Shown one piece after another: positions 8,778 through 17,643 of a stretch of 64,000 bases of DNA. The position numbers were made by a program, and so were the translations under genes. Source of the DNA: Tenacibaculum adriaticum (lineage in GTDB: Bacteria; Bacteroidota; Bacteroidia; Flavobacteriales; Flavobacteriaceae); NCBI RefSeq assembly GCF_008124875.1, contig NZ_VNIA01000002.1:434001-498000 (forward strand), read 5' to 3'. Below the pieces are notes generated by a model. That model ran no database searches and was not told the DNA's origin. It saw nothing but the letters and a program-made list of their open reading frames with translations. Each line of letters opens with the position of its first letter. Position 1 is the stretch's first letter.

Positions 8778-9224
8778 TTATTCAGCAACTACTTCAAAAA
8801 CAATGTCAGCAACAACAGCTCTGTGTAAACGAACAGCTGCGTTATATTTTCCTAATCTTTTAACGCTACCTCCAGTAACTTTGATAAATTTTTTCTCAAC
8901 CTCTGTACCTGCTTTTGCTATAGCTTCAGCAACATCAGCATTATTTACAGATCCAAATAATTTATCTCCAGATCCAACTTTAGAAGCGATCTTGATTTCG
9001 TAACCTTTAATAGTTTCAGCTACTTTAGTAGCATCTTCTACTAATTTAGCTTCTTTAAAAGCACGTTGTTTTAAATTTTCTGCTAAAACTTTCTTTGCAG
9101 AAGAAGTAGCTAAAACTGCATATCCTTGAGGAATTAGGTAATTACGTCCATAACCATTCTTAACAGTTACAACGTCGTCTTTGAAACCTAAATTTTCTAC
9201 GTCTTGTCTTAATATCAATTCCAT
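8778..9224 (-). CDS. rplI: Ribosomal protein bL9
   Basis: This is the 50S subunit protein bL9. At 148 residues it has the family's usual size, with the N-terminal RNA-binding domain (MELILRQDVENLGFKDDVVTVKNGYGRNYLIP), a long connecting helix (about residues 42-75) and a C-terminal domain. It is the last gene of the rpsF-rpsR-rplI operon, 16 nt after rpsR, and a hairpin terminator follows. The order matches that in other Bacteroidota and many other bacteria. Identification is secure. Confidence 0.98.
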   Translation of the reverse strand: MELILRQDVENLGFKDDVVTVKNGYGRNYLIPQGYAVLATSSAKKVLAENLKQRAFKEAKLVEDATKVAETIKGYEIKIASKVGSGDKLFGSVNNADVAEAIAKAGTEVEKKFIKVTGGSVKRLGKYNAAVRLHRAVVADIVFEVVAE

Positions 9225-9240
9225 AATTCTACTTCTTTAA

Positions 9241-9537
9241 TTATTTTAACATATCTCCAACGTAAGGCATTAAAGCTAAATGACGAGCTCTTTTAATAGC
9301 CTGAGCCACTTTACGTTGATATTTTAATGATGTTCCTGTTAAACGTCTTGGTAAAATTTTACCTTGCTCGTTTACTAAATACATTAAGAAGTCAGCATCT
9401 TTGTAATCGATGTATTTAATACCATTCTTTTTAAAACGACAGTATTTTGACTCTTTTTTAGTTTCAATATCTAACGGAGTTAAATATCTAACTTCTCCTT
9501 GTTTTCCTCCTTTTGCTTGTTGTTCAATAGATGCCAT
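9241..9537 (-). CDS. rpsR: Ribosomal protein bS18
   Basis: This is the 30S protein bS18, which pairs with bS6 on the platform of the small subunit. The 98 residues include the family core [19 protein letters not shown] and the C-terminal [32 protein letters not shown]. The N-terminal extension rich in Gln, Lys and Gly is normal for flavobacteria. It begins 3 nt after the rpsF stop, which implies translational coupling. A zinc-binding CxxC pair is not seen, so this is probably a C-minus type. Confidence 0.98.
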   Translation of the reverse strand: MASIEQQAKGGKQGEVRYLTPLDIETKKESKYCRFKKNGIKYIDYKDADFLMYLVNEQGKILPRRLTGTSLKYQRKVAQAIKRARHLALMPYVGDMLK

Positions 9538-9540
9538 TTC

Positions 9541-9882
9541 TTACTTTTTTGTAGATTTAACACGTCCTCTTCTTTTCTCAGCCCAAGCTGCTGCATGCTT
9601 GTCTAACCTTACAGTTAAATAACGCATAACACTATCGTCACGTCTAAACTCTAATTCAAACGGAGTAATAGCTTCTCCTGCAACTTTGTACTCTAATAAG
9701 TGGTAAAATCCACTTTTTTTCTTCTCGATTGGATACGCTAATTTTTTTAAGCCCCAATCTTCCTTGTGTATCATTTCGGCACCTTTAGAAACCAAATAGT
9801 CCTCGAACTTTTGTACTGTTTCCTTTACCTGAACTTCAGATAAAACGGGATTCAAAATGAAAACAGTTTCGTAATGATTCAT
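9541..9882 (-). CDS. rpsF: Ribosomal protein bS6
   Basis: This is the 30S protein bS6, partner of bS18. I start it at the ATG at 9882, giving MNHYETVFILNPVL and 113 residues, the family norm. A longer reading from 9927 would place the start inside the promoter -7 box at 9917-9924, so it is rejected. The beta-alpha fold and the motif RRDDSVMRYLTVRLDKHA are clear, and the C-terminus is basic. It is first in the operon with rpsR and rplI. Confidence 0.97.
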   Translation of the reverse strand: MNHYETVFILNPVLSEVQVKETVQKFEDYLVSKGAEMIHKEDWGLKKLAYPIEKKKSGFYHLLEYKVAGEAITPFELEFRRDDSVMRYLTVRLDKHAAAWAEKRRGRVKSTKK

Positions 9883-9916
9883 AATAAATTGTTTAATTAT
9901 TAAATTTTTAAGAGTG

Positions 9917-9946
9917 CAAATATACAACTTTATTGTTATTCAACAA
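9917..9946 (-). promoter_or_regulatory. Promoter of the rpsF-rpsR-rplI operon
   Basis: On the minus strand TTGTTG (9946-9941) is followed by a 16-nt spacer and TATATTTG (9924-9917), a strong TAnnTTTG match. The rpsF ATG lies about 35 nt downstream, which also fixes the rpsF start. Confidence 0.7.
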
Positions 9947-10005
9947 TCTTATGTCACTTTTAAAATTTATTATCATATGAAGTATTTCTAATACTAGAAA
10001 AAATT

Positions 10006-10013
10006 TATGTTTG
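10006..10013 (+). promoter_or_regulatory. -7 promoter box of the second TonB receptor
   Basis: TATGTTTG matches TAnnTTTG and lies about 31 nt before the ATG at 10045. The -33 region is weak. Confidence 0.45.
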
Positions 10014-10044
10014 TCTTAATTTTAAAAGAATAAAAATTTAGAAA

Positions 10045-12264
10045 ATGAAACAAAAAAGATTATTTATTTTGTTTACAATACTTTTTCAAACAAGTTATGG
10101 TCAAAACCTTAAAGGTTATATTTTAGACTCAAGTCATAAACCTATACAAGAGGTTTATATATTTCATCAAAAAACCGGGAATCACGTACATACAAATTTA
10201 GATGGTTTTTTCACTATCACGAATGTTTCAGAAAACGATGTTTTGACAATTAGTCATATCAGTTATGAATCAAAAACCGTAACTATAAAAAACATAGATG
10301 ATATTATAAAGATTTATCTAACAGAAAGAGAAATTAAAATCCCTGAGATAGTTATTAATCCAAGTATTAATGCTTTAAATTTATTTACGAATATAGATTT
10401 ACAAGTGAACCCGGTAAATTCTTCACAAGAAATTTTACGCAAAGTTCCTGGTTTAATTATTGGTCAGCATGCTGGTGGCGGAAAAGCTGAACAGTTATTT
10501 TTAAGAGGGTTTGACCTTGATCATGGTACTGATATTACTATTGATGTAGACGGAATACCTGTAAACATGGTTTCTCATGCTCATGGACAGGGATATGCAG
10601 ATTTACATTTTTTAATACCGGAAACCATTCAAAAAATAAATTTTGGAAAAGGTTCTTATTATGCAGATCAAGGAAATTTCTCTACTGCTGGTCATGTATC
10701 ATTTGCTACCAAAGATTATGTAAAAGATAGTTCTGTTAAATTGGAAATTGGGCAGTTTAACACAAGTCGTTTTTTAGGTCTATTCAATTTATTAAATGAT
10801 ACGGACAACTCAGCGTATGTTGCTTCAGAGCTTTTAATGACTGACGGACCATTTGATAGCCCACAAAACTTTAATCGAATTAATATTTTCGGAAAATATA
10901 AAACTCAACTAAATAAAAATGATAAGTTAGCTATCACACTGTCTCATTTTACAAGTAGTTGGGATGCTTCTGGTCAAATACCTCAAAGAGCAGTTGATAA
11001 TGGGCTAATTGATAGATTTGGCGCTATTGATGATACTGAAGGTGGATTAACCAGTAGAAGTAATTTTTTATTGAATTACGATAAACAGCTAAACTCAAAT
11101 ACCTTAATTAAGAATCGTGTATACTATTCTAAATATAACTTTGAGTTGTACTCTAACTTTACCTTCTTTTTAGAAGATCCTGTAAATGGAGATCAAATAA
11201 AACAGCAAGAATCTCGAGATATCTTCGGATTTTTATCTGAAATCAATAAGAAATATAGTTATAAGAATACTCAAATTTCTACACAGACTGCTATTGGATA
11301 TAGACGTGACAAAAGTAACGCAAACGAGTTATCACATACTTTAAACAGAAAAACTACATTGAACCAAATTCAATTTGGAAATATTGATGAAACGAACTTC
11401 TTTGGTTATATAAATACCGAATTTAAAATAAAAAAATGGATCATAAATCCTGCATTACGCTTAGATCATTTTAAATTTATATATAACGATTTATTATCTG
11501 AAGACTACACAAACAATCAAGAGCAAAAATCAATTTTAAGTCCAAAACTAAACATACTTTACAATCAATCTAAAAATTTACAGTTATACTTAAAATCGGG
11601 TAAAGGTTTTCATTCTAACGACACAAGAGGTGTTATTTCTCAAAGCGGAATTAAAATTTTACCAGCATCTTATGGTGCAGATCTTGGGTTTATTTGGTCT
11701 CCAAGTTCTAAATTAATTGTAAACACTGCTGCTTGGTATTTGTATCTAGATCAAGAATTTGTATATGTTGGTGATGCTGGAATCGTAGAACCAAGTGGGA
11801 AAACAAGTAGAAAAGGATTAGATTTTGGTCTACGTTATCACATTAATAATTGGTTGTTTTTTAACAACAACATCAATTATACTCATGCTCGTACTATTGA
11901 TGAAGAAAAAGGTAACGATTATATTCCTTTAGCTCCTGATTTAACCCTAACTGGAGGATTAAATTTATTGAATAGAAATGGGTTTTATGGTGGATTAAAT
12001 TACAGATACTTAAAATCTAGACCTGCTAATGAAGATAATTCTATCGTTGCCAAAGGGTACTTTATTACAGATTTTAACTTGGGTAAAAAATGGAAAAATT
12101 TTGATGTTGGAATCACCATTAACAACCTATTTAATTCTGATTGGAACGAAACTCAATTTGCCACAGAATCTAGATTAGAAAACGAAACAGAAAGTGTAGA
12201 GGAAATTCACTTCACACCAGGAACACCTTTTTACTTAAAAAGCTATATATTATATAAATTTTAA
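10045..12264 (+). CDS. TonB-dependent receptor with CarboxypepD_reg-like domain
   Basis: This 739-residue outer-membrane receptor has a signal peptide ending SYG/Q, a short CarboxypepD_reg-like domain (about residues 22-92) and a TonB plug (about 115-220) with ILRKVPGLIIGQHAGGG and LFLRGFDLDHGTDI. The barrel ends in YILYKF. The plug segment around VNMVSHAHGQGYADLHF is rich in histidine, which could point to a metal or metal-chelate ligand. That is inference only. No lipoprotein partner is next to it. The sterol desaturase-type gene 85 nt downstream has its own promoter. Confidence 0.88.
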   Translation: MKQKRLFILFTILFQTSYGQNLKGYILDSSHKPIQEVYIFHQKTGNHVHTNLDGFFTITNVSENDVLTISHISYESKTVTIKNIDDIIKIYLTEREIKIPEIVINPSINALNLFTNIDLQVNPVNSSQEILRKVPGLIIGQHAGGGKAEQLFLRGFDLDHGTDITIDVDGIPVNMVSHAHGQGYADLHFLIPETIQKINFGKGSYYADQGNFSTAGHVSFATKDYVKDSSVKLEIGQFNTSRFLGLFNLLNDTDNSAYVASELLMTDGPFDSPQNFNRINIFGKYKTQLNKNDKLAITLSHFTSSWDASGQIPQRAVDNGLIDRFGAIDDTEGGLTSRSNFLLNYDKQLNSNTLIKNRVYYSKYNFELYSNFTFFLEDPVNGDQIKQQESRDIFGFLSEINKKYSYKNTQISTQTAIGYRRDKSNANELSHTLNRKTTLNQIQFGNIDETNFFGYINTEFKIKKWIINPALRLDHFKFIYNDLLSEDYTNNQEQKSILSPKLNILYNQSKNLQLYLKSGKGFHSNDTRGVISQSGIKILPASYGADLGFIWSPSSKLIVNTAAWYLYLDQEFVYVGDAGIVEPSGKTSRKGLDFGLRYHINNWLFFNNNINYTHARTIDEEKGNDYIPLAPDLTLTGGLNLLNRNGFYGGLNYRYLKSRPANEDNSIVAKGYFITDFNLGKKWKNFDVGITINNLFNSDWNETQFATESRLENETESVEEIHFTPGTPFYLKSYILYKF

Positions 12265-12298
12265 AACTATTAATATTTTCCACTAATAATGTAAAAAA

Positions 12299-12330
12299 TT
12301 TGACTTAAAATTATATTTTCGTTAATTTTG
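12299..12330 (+). promoter_or_regulatory. Promoter of the fatty acid hydroxylase gene
   Basis: TTTG at 12299-12302, a 20-nt spacer and TAATTTTG at 12323-12330 give a near-perfect Bacteroidota promoter. The ATG follows 19 nt after the -7 box. Confidence 0.65.
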
Positions 12331-12349
12331 CAGCAACTAAATTATTTAT

Positions 12350-13243
12350 ATGGAAATCCCTAATTTACCCGATATCATTTATTATGCTATCCCATTTTTC
12401 ATTTTTACCGTTATTATTGAAGCTATTTTAACTGTTAATGTTAAACTAGAGGATTATGAAATTAAAGATACGGCTACTTCTTTATCTATGGGAATAGGAA
12501 GTGTAATAGTGGGTTTACTTACAAAAGTAATCATTTTAGGCGCGTTTTTATTTCTATATAAATACCGTCTGTTCACTATTGAATTCACTTGGTGGGCTTG
12601 GGTTTTAGTATTATTTGCTGAAGATTTTGCCTACTACTGGAATCATAGAATAGCACATGAAAGCAGGTTATTTTGGGCAAGTCATGTTGTACACCACTCA
12701 TCACAAAAATATAATTTAGCTACGGCACTACGCCAAACTTGGACAGGTGGTTTTTATACTTTTATCTTTTGGCTTCCTTTAGTACTAATTGGATTTCACC
12801 CTGTAATGGTAATTATGCAAATGTCGGTTAGTTTGCTATATCAATATTGGATTCATACCGAATTGATAGACAAAATGCCTAAATGGTTCGAATATATCTT
12901 TAACACTCCATCTCATCACAGAGTACACCATGCAACGAATCCTCAGTATTTGGATAGAAATCATGCAGGTATCTTTATCATTTGGGATAGAATGTTTGGT
13001 ACATTTGAACCAGAAGTTGAAAAACCTGTATACGGTTTAGTAACCAACATAGAAACTTACAACCCAGTAAAAGTGGCTTTTATTGAATGGGGTAATATGT
13101 TTAAAGATGTTTTCACATCCAAAACTTCATTTTTTAATCGTTTAAAATATTTTATTAAACCTCCGGGATGGAAACATGACGGAACCGGGAAACTTTCTGA
13201 AGATCTCAGAAAAGAATGGGAAGAGCAAAAAGCAACGAATTAA
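12350..13243 (+). CDS. Sterol desaturase / fatty acid hydroxylase family membrane enzyme
   Basis: This 297-residue membrane di-iron oxygenase has the histidine clusters of the fatty acid hydroxylase superfamily: HRIAHE (about residue 99), HVVHHSS (about 111) and HHRVHHATN (about 188). Hydrophobic helices near residues 10-28, 45-70, 82-98 and 135-165 hold it in the inner membrane. Members hydroxylate or desaturate lipids, carotenoids or alkylglycerols. The exact substrate is unknown, but the length and motif spacing resemble the alkylglycerol monooxygenase-like group. Its stop codon sits in the loop of a terminator hairpin. Confidence 0.88.
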   Translation: MEIPNLPDIIYYAIPFFIFTVIIEAILTVNVKLEDYEIKDTATSLSMGIGSVIVGLLTKVIILGAFLFLYKYRLFTIEFTWWAWVLVLFAEDFAYYWNHRIAHESRLFWASHVVHHSSQKYNLATALRQTWTGGFYTFIFWLPLVLIGFHPVMVIMQMSVSLLYQYWIHTELIDKMPKWFEYIFNTPSHHRVHHATNPQYLDRNHAGIFIIWDRMFGTFEPEVEKPVYGLVTNIETYNPVKVAFIEWGNMFKDVFTSKTSFFNRLKYFIKPPGWKHDGTGKLSEDLRKEWEEQKATN

Positions 13244-13258
13244 TCGTTGCTTTTTTTT
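13231..13258 (+). terminator. Terminator overlapping the hydroxylase stop codon
   Basis: AGCAACGA pairs with TCGTTGCT around a loop that contains the TAA stop, and eight Ts follow. It also separates the convergent genes. Confidence 0.85.
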
Positions 13259-13269
13259 GTAGTTAGTTT

Positions 13270-14337
13270 TTAATTGATATCAAATCGTAATCCAAGAGAT
13301 ATGTTTCGAGTATCTGTATTTTTGAATAATGGATTCAAATCATATTTTGCATAGAGTCCACAACCTTTGTAGGCAAAAAATGCACTTAACCCGTAGTTTA
13401 ATGTATTGGTATTAAAACTATTCTTTTGTACCTCCTCTACTTTTACTCCATTAGGATTTATATATTCTAAATATTGACGTGTCCCTAACTTAAATCCGAA
13501 GAAACCACCGATTCCCAAACGTATAGATTGATGTGTTCTATCTCGCACAAAGCCATTATCATATTTTCTGTTTTCTGAAAAATCAAACTCTAAATGTGCA
13601 GGAAAAATCATTTGTACATGGCGTAATCTACTTTCTGAAAGTGATTGATCGAATACTATTAAATCTGTTTCTTCTCCGTTAACTTCATGATATTGATTGT
13701 CCTCCGCTCGTAAATTATTCCACAGAAAAGAAAATCCGTATTTAAAATATGTTTTTGAAGGTTCTTTTGACAATCGAGTTTTCCATGTAAATCCTAACTC
13801 ATAAAAATGTGACTGCCAAAATTTATAATCAGAATTGTTTAAAGAATTCAAATTATGATCAACTAAAACATTATTAACCCCTAAAGCAAATACAAACTGT
13901 GTTGTAGTACGCTTATCTCTAAAACGTCTTTTCCTTCTTTTCTCATCTCTTTCAACACTTAACAAAGTAATATCATGATCAAAAACTCGAAAATTAACTG
14001 TTTCTTCATAATCACCGGCACTTGCTATTTTACCATTAGTTTTGTCTTGAACTAATTGCTGTAATTTTTGCTCTTCGGCTCCTACTCTATTTTCAATATT
14101 TGTTGCATGAATCTGAGCCGCATCTTTTTTAAGTTTTTCCGCTTCTTGTTCTGTGATTTCACCCTCTTCTAATTGAAGATTGATTTTCTTCACTTTTTGT
14201 TTTAAGCTATCTTTTTCTTGCTGTATGATACGCTCAATTTTATCAGAGATCTTTTTCACTTCTTTTTCAAAAATCTTTTCTTGTGATTGGGCAATAGTTG
14301 TACATAACAACACTAAAATTAGTAGTATTCTTTTCAT
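13270..14337 (-). CDS. Predicted outer membrane beta-barrel with N-terminal coiled coil
   Basis: I do not recognise a named family. The 355 residues begin with a signal peptide ending AQSQ/E. A highly charged Lys/Glu-rich helical stretch (about 20-105) is likely a periplasmic coiled coil. The C-terminal 210 residues have alternating hydrophobic strands ending NISLGLRFDIN, typical of a small outer-membrane barrel. It is the last gene of a probable three-gene operon with an ECF sigma factor and a single-pass membrane protein, with 71 nt before it. The context suggests an envelope-stress target or sensor. Confidence 0.7.
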   Translation of the reverse strand: MKRILLILVLLCTTIAQSQEKIFEKEVKKISDKIERIIQQEKDSLKQKVKKINLQLEEGEITEQEAEKLKKDAAQIHATNIENRVGAEEQKLQQLVQDKTNGKIASAGDYEETVNFRVFDHDITLLSVERDEKRRKRRFRDKRTTTQFVFALGVNNVLVDHNLNSLNNSDYKFWQSHFYELGFTWKTRLSKEPSKTYFKYGFSFLWNNLRAEDNQYHEVNGEETDLIVFDQSLSESRLRHVQMIFPAHLEFDFSENRKYDNGFVRDRTHQSIRLGIGGFFGFKLGTRQYLEYINPNGVKVEEVQKNSFNTNTLNYGLSAFFAYKGCGLYAKYDLNPLFKNTDTRNISLGLRFDIN

Positions 14338-14408
14338 TATTAAATTTTTAAAATTAAACGAATTACGGTTTGGTAAGTTTACTTATCGATAATTTAAATT
14401 GAGCGCTC

Positions 14409-15197
14409 TTATTTATTTCTATCAGCAATTGCTACAATAACATCTGATAGTTTTAATTTGAATTTTTGCATAAAGTTCTGCTGAAAATCGGCTTCTTCAA
14501 TATCATTTTCAACTTCAGCTAAAATAGTTTCCGGATCTATTTTTAAATTCGATTTTATAAGTTGTTTTTGAATGGTATCTATAACATCTTTACGGTTGAT
14601 ATTATATTTTGCATAATATGTTTTCACTTCTTCAGGACTATGCGTAACGGCATATAACAAATCATCTGCATTTATATGAATTCCTTCTTTTGAATTCATT
14701 TTTGTTTTTTGCATATCAACCTTTGAAAAAGTATCTTTTTCAATTATTTCTTCTTGATGTTCAACTTGAGCAATAATTGTTTTTTCTTTGGCTTCCTTCG
14801 AAAACTCTTTCAAAATAACTTGATGCTTCTTAACTGATTTTTTACTATTCCTTTTTTCTTTTATTTTCTCCAGATCTTCAGTAACATCTGCAATCGCTTC
14901 TTCAATTTTAGGGGCTGTATTATCTTCAATATTCTTCAACTGAATAGTATCTAGAGGAACACTTACTATAATATTTTTCGTAGGCTTAATTTCTTCTTTT
15001 TGATTGATGAATATAAAAGTTGATATCAACACAATTATACTCGCAGCATACCCAACATACACTAACCATTTTTTATTTTGTTTGGTCTCTTGCTCATCCA
15101 ATTGATTACTCAATCGTTCCCAAGCAGATACAGATGGTTGTAACTCACGTTTATTGAGCTTCTCTGCTATGGCTTTATCTATCTTATTTATCTGCAT
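14409..15197 (-). CDS. Single-pass membrane protein, putative anti-sigma-like regulator
   Basis: The 262-residue protein has a cytoplasmic N-terminus (about residues 1-42, with LQPSVSAWERLSNQLDEQE), one membrane helix (about 45-65, VGYAASIIVLISTFIFI) and a charged periplasmic region rich in Lys and Glu. The W-E-x-L segment before the helix resembles Bacteroidota proteins encoded behind ECF sigma genes. It overlaps the sigma gene by 14 nt, so the two are translationally coupled. A role as anti-sigma factor is inferred from position and topology. No zinc-binding HxxxCxxC motif is present. Confidence 0.65.
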   Translation of the reverse strand: MQINKIDKAIAEKLNKRELQPSVSAWERLSNQLDEQETKQNKKWLVYVGYAASIIVLISTFIFINQKEEIKPTKNIIVSVPLDTIQLKNIEDNTAPKIEEAIADVTEDLEKIKEKRNSKKSVKKHQVILKEFSKEAKEKTIIAQVEHQEEIIEKDTFSKVDMQKTKMNSKEGIHINADDLLYAVTHSPEEVKTYYAKYNINRKDVIDTIQKQLIKSNLKIDPETILAEVENDIEEADFQQNFMQKFKLKLSDVIVAIADRNK

Positions 15198-15744
15198 TTT
15201 TAATCTCGTTCATTTTAATATAACTTGTTTGCAACCATTTACGTGCTTTAAATAATTGCGATTTAGATGTACTTTCAGAAATATTGAGTTGTTGAGCTAT
15301 TTCTGAATGCTTATAACCTTCAATAGCATATAAATTAAACACCATTTTATAGCCATCGGGTAATTGATCTATTAGTTTTTGAATGTCTTCTACCGAGGTG
15401 CTTTCTAAACTATGATTAGCCTGTTCGTTAAAAGAATAATCTTCATCGGTTAACTGAATCGGATTTTTCTTTCGTAAATAAGAAATACATGTATTAACCA
15501 TAATTCTACGTATCCAACCTTCAAAACTCCCTTCGTTTTTAAATTTGTGCAAGTTGATAAAAATCTTTAAAAACCCTTGTAACATTAAATCTTCCGCATG
15601 ATGTAGATCTTTTACATATTGCCTACATACACTCAACATTTTTGGCGAAAATTGCTCAAACAATTGTTGCTGTGCCTCTCTGTTTTGATCAATCGCTTTT
15701 TTAATTAACGATTTTTCTCGATTATGTAACGGAATAATTTTCAA
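15184..15744 (-). CDS. ECF-type RNA polymerase sigma-70 factor
   Basis: This 186-residue extracytoplasmic-function sigma factor has region 2 (about residues 22-90, QQLFEQFSPKMLSVCRQYVKDLHHAEDLMLQGFLKIF) and region 4 (about 125-178, with the helix-turn-helix GYKHSEIAQQLNISESTSKSQLFKARK). It is first in an operon with a membrane protein and an outer-membrane barrel, the usual sigma/anti-sigma/target arrangement in Bacteroidota. It probably directs RNA polymerase to envelope genes, including its own operon. Targets are not visible in the sequence. Confidence 0.9.
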   Translation of the reverse strand: MKIIPLHNREKSLIKKAIDQNREAQQQLFEQFSPKMLSVCRQYVKDLHHAEDLMLQGFLKIFINLHKFKNEGSFEGWIRRIMVNTCISYLRKKNPIQLTDEDYSFNEQANHSLESTSVEDIQKLIDQLPDGYKMVFNLYAIEGYKHSEIAQQLNISESTSKSQLFKARKWLQTSYIKMNEIKNADK

Positions 15745-15844
15745 TCCAAATATTTGTTTTTACCTGCTTACAAATATATAGACTACAAGTTTTAAAAAAA
15801 GGTTGCTTTAAATTGAAAAAAAAATAAAAAGTTTATAAAACTGA

Positions 15845-15874
15845 AGAACCTCCGACCTATGAATATCGGAGGTT
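15845..15874 (-). terminator. Hairpin between mqo and the sigma operon
   Basis: GAACCTCCGA and TCGGAGGTTC form a perfect 10-bp stem around a 10-nt loop, 109 nt past the mqo stop. A modest T-rich stretch follows on the minus strand. It probably ends mqo transcription. Confidence 0.65.
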
Positions 15875-15912
15875 CATTAAATCACTTAGAGTGATATTTC
15901 AGGGGTAAAATC

Positions 15913-15978
15913 AATAACTTACCCGTTATTATATGTCAAATTTAATCTTTAATTTAAACTTGATAAAAGGAAAAACAC
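15913..15978 (+). repeat. Intergenic element copy C (diverged)
   Basis: AATAAC (15913-15918) and GTTATT (15925-15930) bracket TTACCC. ATATGTCAAATTT follows, and AGGAAAAACAC begins about 39 nt after the stem. The stem sequence changed on both sides together (AATAAAG/CTTTATT to AATAAC/GTTATT) while spacing stayed constant relative to copies A and B. Confidence 0.5.
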
Positions 15979-15982
15979 TTAA

Positions 15983-17461
15983 TTAATTTAATTTTAATAA
16001 TTTTCTTGTCCTCGCTAATTCTTTATCAAATATTTTCTCTGTAATTTCAGTTTTATAAAAAGGAATCATTTGTTTTAATTTTTCCTTTCCTTTAGTTGAA
16101 TCTAAAAATTCAGGAAAAGCTTTTTCCAACACTTTTAACATAATTGCTGTCGCTGTAGATGCTCCTGGTGATGCTCCTAACAAACAGGTAATACTTCCGT
16201 CTTTACTACTAATTACTTCGGTACCAAATTGTAGTTTCCCTCCTTCGTACTCGTCTTTTTTAATAATTTGAACACGCTGACCCGCTTTTACCACGTCCCA
16301 GTCTTCACTTTTAGCATTTTTCATAAACTTACGTAACGACTCCATTCTATCTTCTTTGTTCATCATTACTTGCTCTATCAAGTACTTTGTTAGCGGTAAA
16401 TTTTGCCAAAAAGCACCTAGCATTGGTGAAATATTATCGAATTGTATCGATTTAAACAAATCTAAATTTGAGCCTTCTTTTAAGAACTTCGGACTAAAAC
16501 CTGCAAAAGGACCAAATAACAACGATTTTTTGCCATCAATATAACGTGTATCTAAATGTGGAGTAGACATCGGCGGATCTCCAATTCCTGCCTTACTATA
16601 TACTTTCGCGTTGTGCTGTTTAGTGATTTCTTCATTATTGCATACTAACCACTCTCCGCTTACAGGGAAACCACCGTACCCTTCTTTTTCATCAATCTCT
16701 ACTTTTTGCAACAACAATAAGCTTGCACCTCCTGCCCCAATAAATACATGTTCTGCATCTATATTTTCAATTGCTCCTGTCTTGCTATTCTTAACTTCAA
16801 CTGTCCAATCAATTTCTGGGTCCGGATCAATATCTAATACTTCGGAATTACAGTGTACAGGTGTGTTAAATTTTTCTTCCAATACTTTAAAAAGTATTTT
16901 CGTTAACTCTCCATAATTCACCTCTGTCCCTCTGTCTATTCTTGAAGCTGCCATTACTTCCTTTTCATTACGATTCTCTACAATTAATGGAAACCACTCA
17001 CGCATTTTCTCTATATCTCTTGTAAACTCAATCGAATTAAACATAAAATGCTCCTTAAATGCCTTAAAACGACGCTCTAAATAATCGCTATTTTCTGCCC
17101 CTAATACCCAACTATGATGATACACAGGCATTACAAAATCTTGTGGATTTTCAATTAAACCTTCTTCTACCAAATACGCCCAAAGTTGTTTTGAAATTTC
17201 GAACTGCTCACAAATTTTTATCGCTTTAGAAATATCGATACTTCCGTCTTCATTTTCCGGACAATAATTTAATTCACATAAAGCAGAATGCCCAGTACCT
17301 GCATTATTCCACGCTGCAGAACTTTCTTGTGCTACCTTGTCTAAGCGTTCTAAAATTAAGATTTTCATCTCAGGATTTAGGATTTTAGCTAACAATGCTA
17401 AATTGGCACTCATAATTCCACCACCCACACAAATTAGGTCGTATTCCTTTTCGAACTTCAT
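15983..17461 (-). CDS. mqo: Malate:quinone oxidoreductase
   Basis: This peripheral membrane FAD enzyme oxidises malate to oxaloacetate in the TCA cycle and passes electrons to the quinone pool. The 492 residues show the N-terminal dinucleotide fold DLICVGGGIMSANLALL (about 9-25), ESSAAWNNAGTGHSALCELNY (about 46-66) and a C-terminal FAD contact GSITCLLGASPGASTA (about 425-440). All fit Mqo and separate it from the NAD-dependent malate dehydrogenase. It is monocistronic. A REP-like inverted repeat lies in its upstream region. Identification is secure. Confidence 0.96.
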   Translation of the reverse strand: MKFEKEYDLICVGGGIMSANLALLAKILNPEMKILILERLDKVAQESSAAWNNAGTGHSALCELNYCPENEDGSIDISKAIKICEQFEISKQLWAYLVEEGLIENPQDFVMPVYHHSWVLGAENSDYLERRFKAFKEHFMFNSIEFTRDIEKMREWFPLIVENRNEKEVMAASRIDRGTEVNYGELTKILFKVLEEKFNTPVHCNSEVLDIDPDPEIDWTVEVKNSKTGAIENIDAEHVFIGAGGASLLLLQKVEIDEKEGYGGFPVSGEWLVCNNEEITKQHNAKVYSKAGIGDPPMSTPHLDTRYIDGKKSLLFGPFAGFSPKFLKEGSNLDLFKSIQFDNISPMLGAFWQNLPLTKYLIEQVMMNKEDRMESLRKFMKNAKSEDWDVVKAGQRVQIIKKDEYEGGKLQFGTEVISSKDGSITCLLGASPGASTATAIMLKVLEKAFPEFLDSTKGKEKLKQMIPFYKTEITEKIFDKELARTRKLLKLN

Positions 17462-17527
17462 TGATTTTGTTTTTTATTCAAGGGTAAAGATAGTATTTTA
17501 GCCATAGTTTTAAACAACACTATAACA

Positions 17528-17622
17528 TCTCGATACAACCTCTTTTCAGTCGGTTACTCGATGTGACAACAATAATGTTAGTTCGAGTGATTTTCAGAAG
17601 TATGAGGAAAATTGTATCGAGA
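17528..17622. repeat. REP-like inverted repeat pair between mqo and dpp11
   Basis: TCTCGATACAA (17528-17538) is repeated in perfect inversion as TTGTATCGAGA (17612-17622). Inside them, ACTCGA (17555) and TCGAGT (17583) form a second inverted pair. GTTCGAGTGA...TATCGAGAAC on the right resembles repeated intergenic palindromes I recall from flavobacterial genomes. It occupies most of the divergent promoter region. Confidence 0.6.
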
Positions 17623-17643
17623 ACATTTTAACACAAACAACCA

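Noticed and set aside
9541..9927. Longer 128-codon reading of rpsF
   Set aside because: Its first 15 codons overlap the promoter -7 box and are absent from bS6 proteins; the start at 9882 fits.
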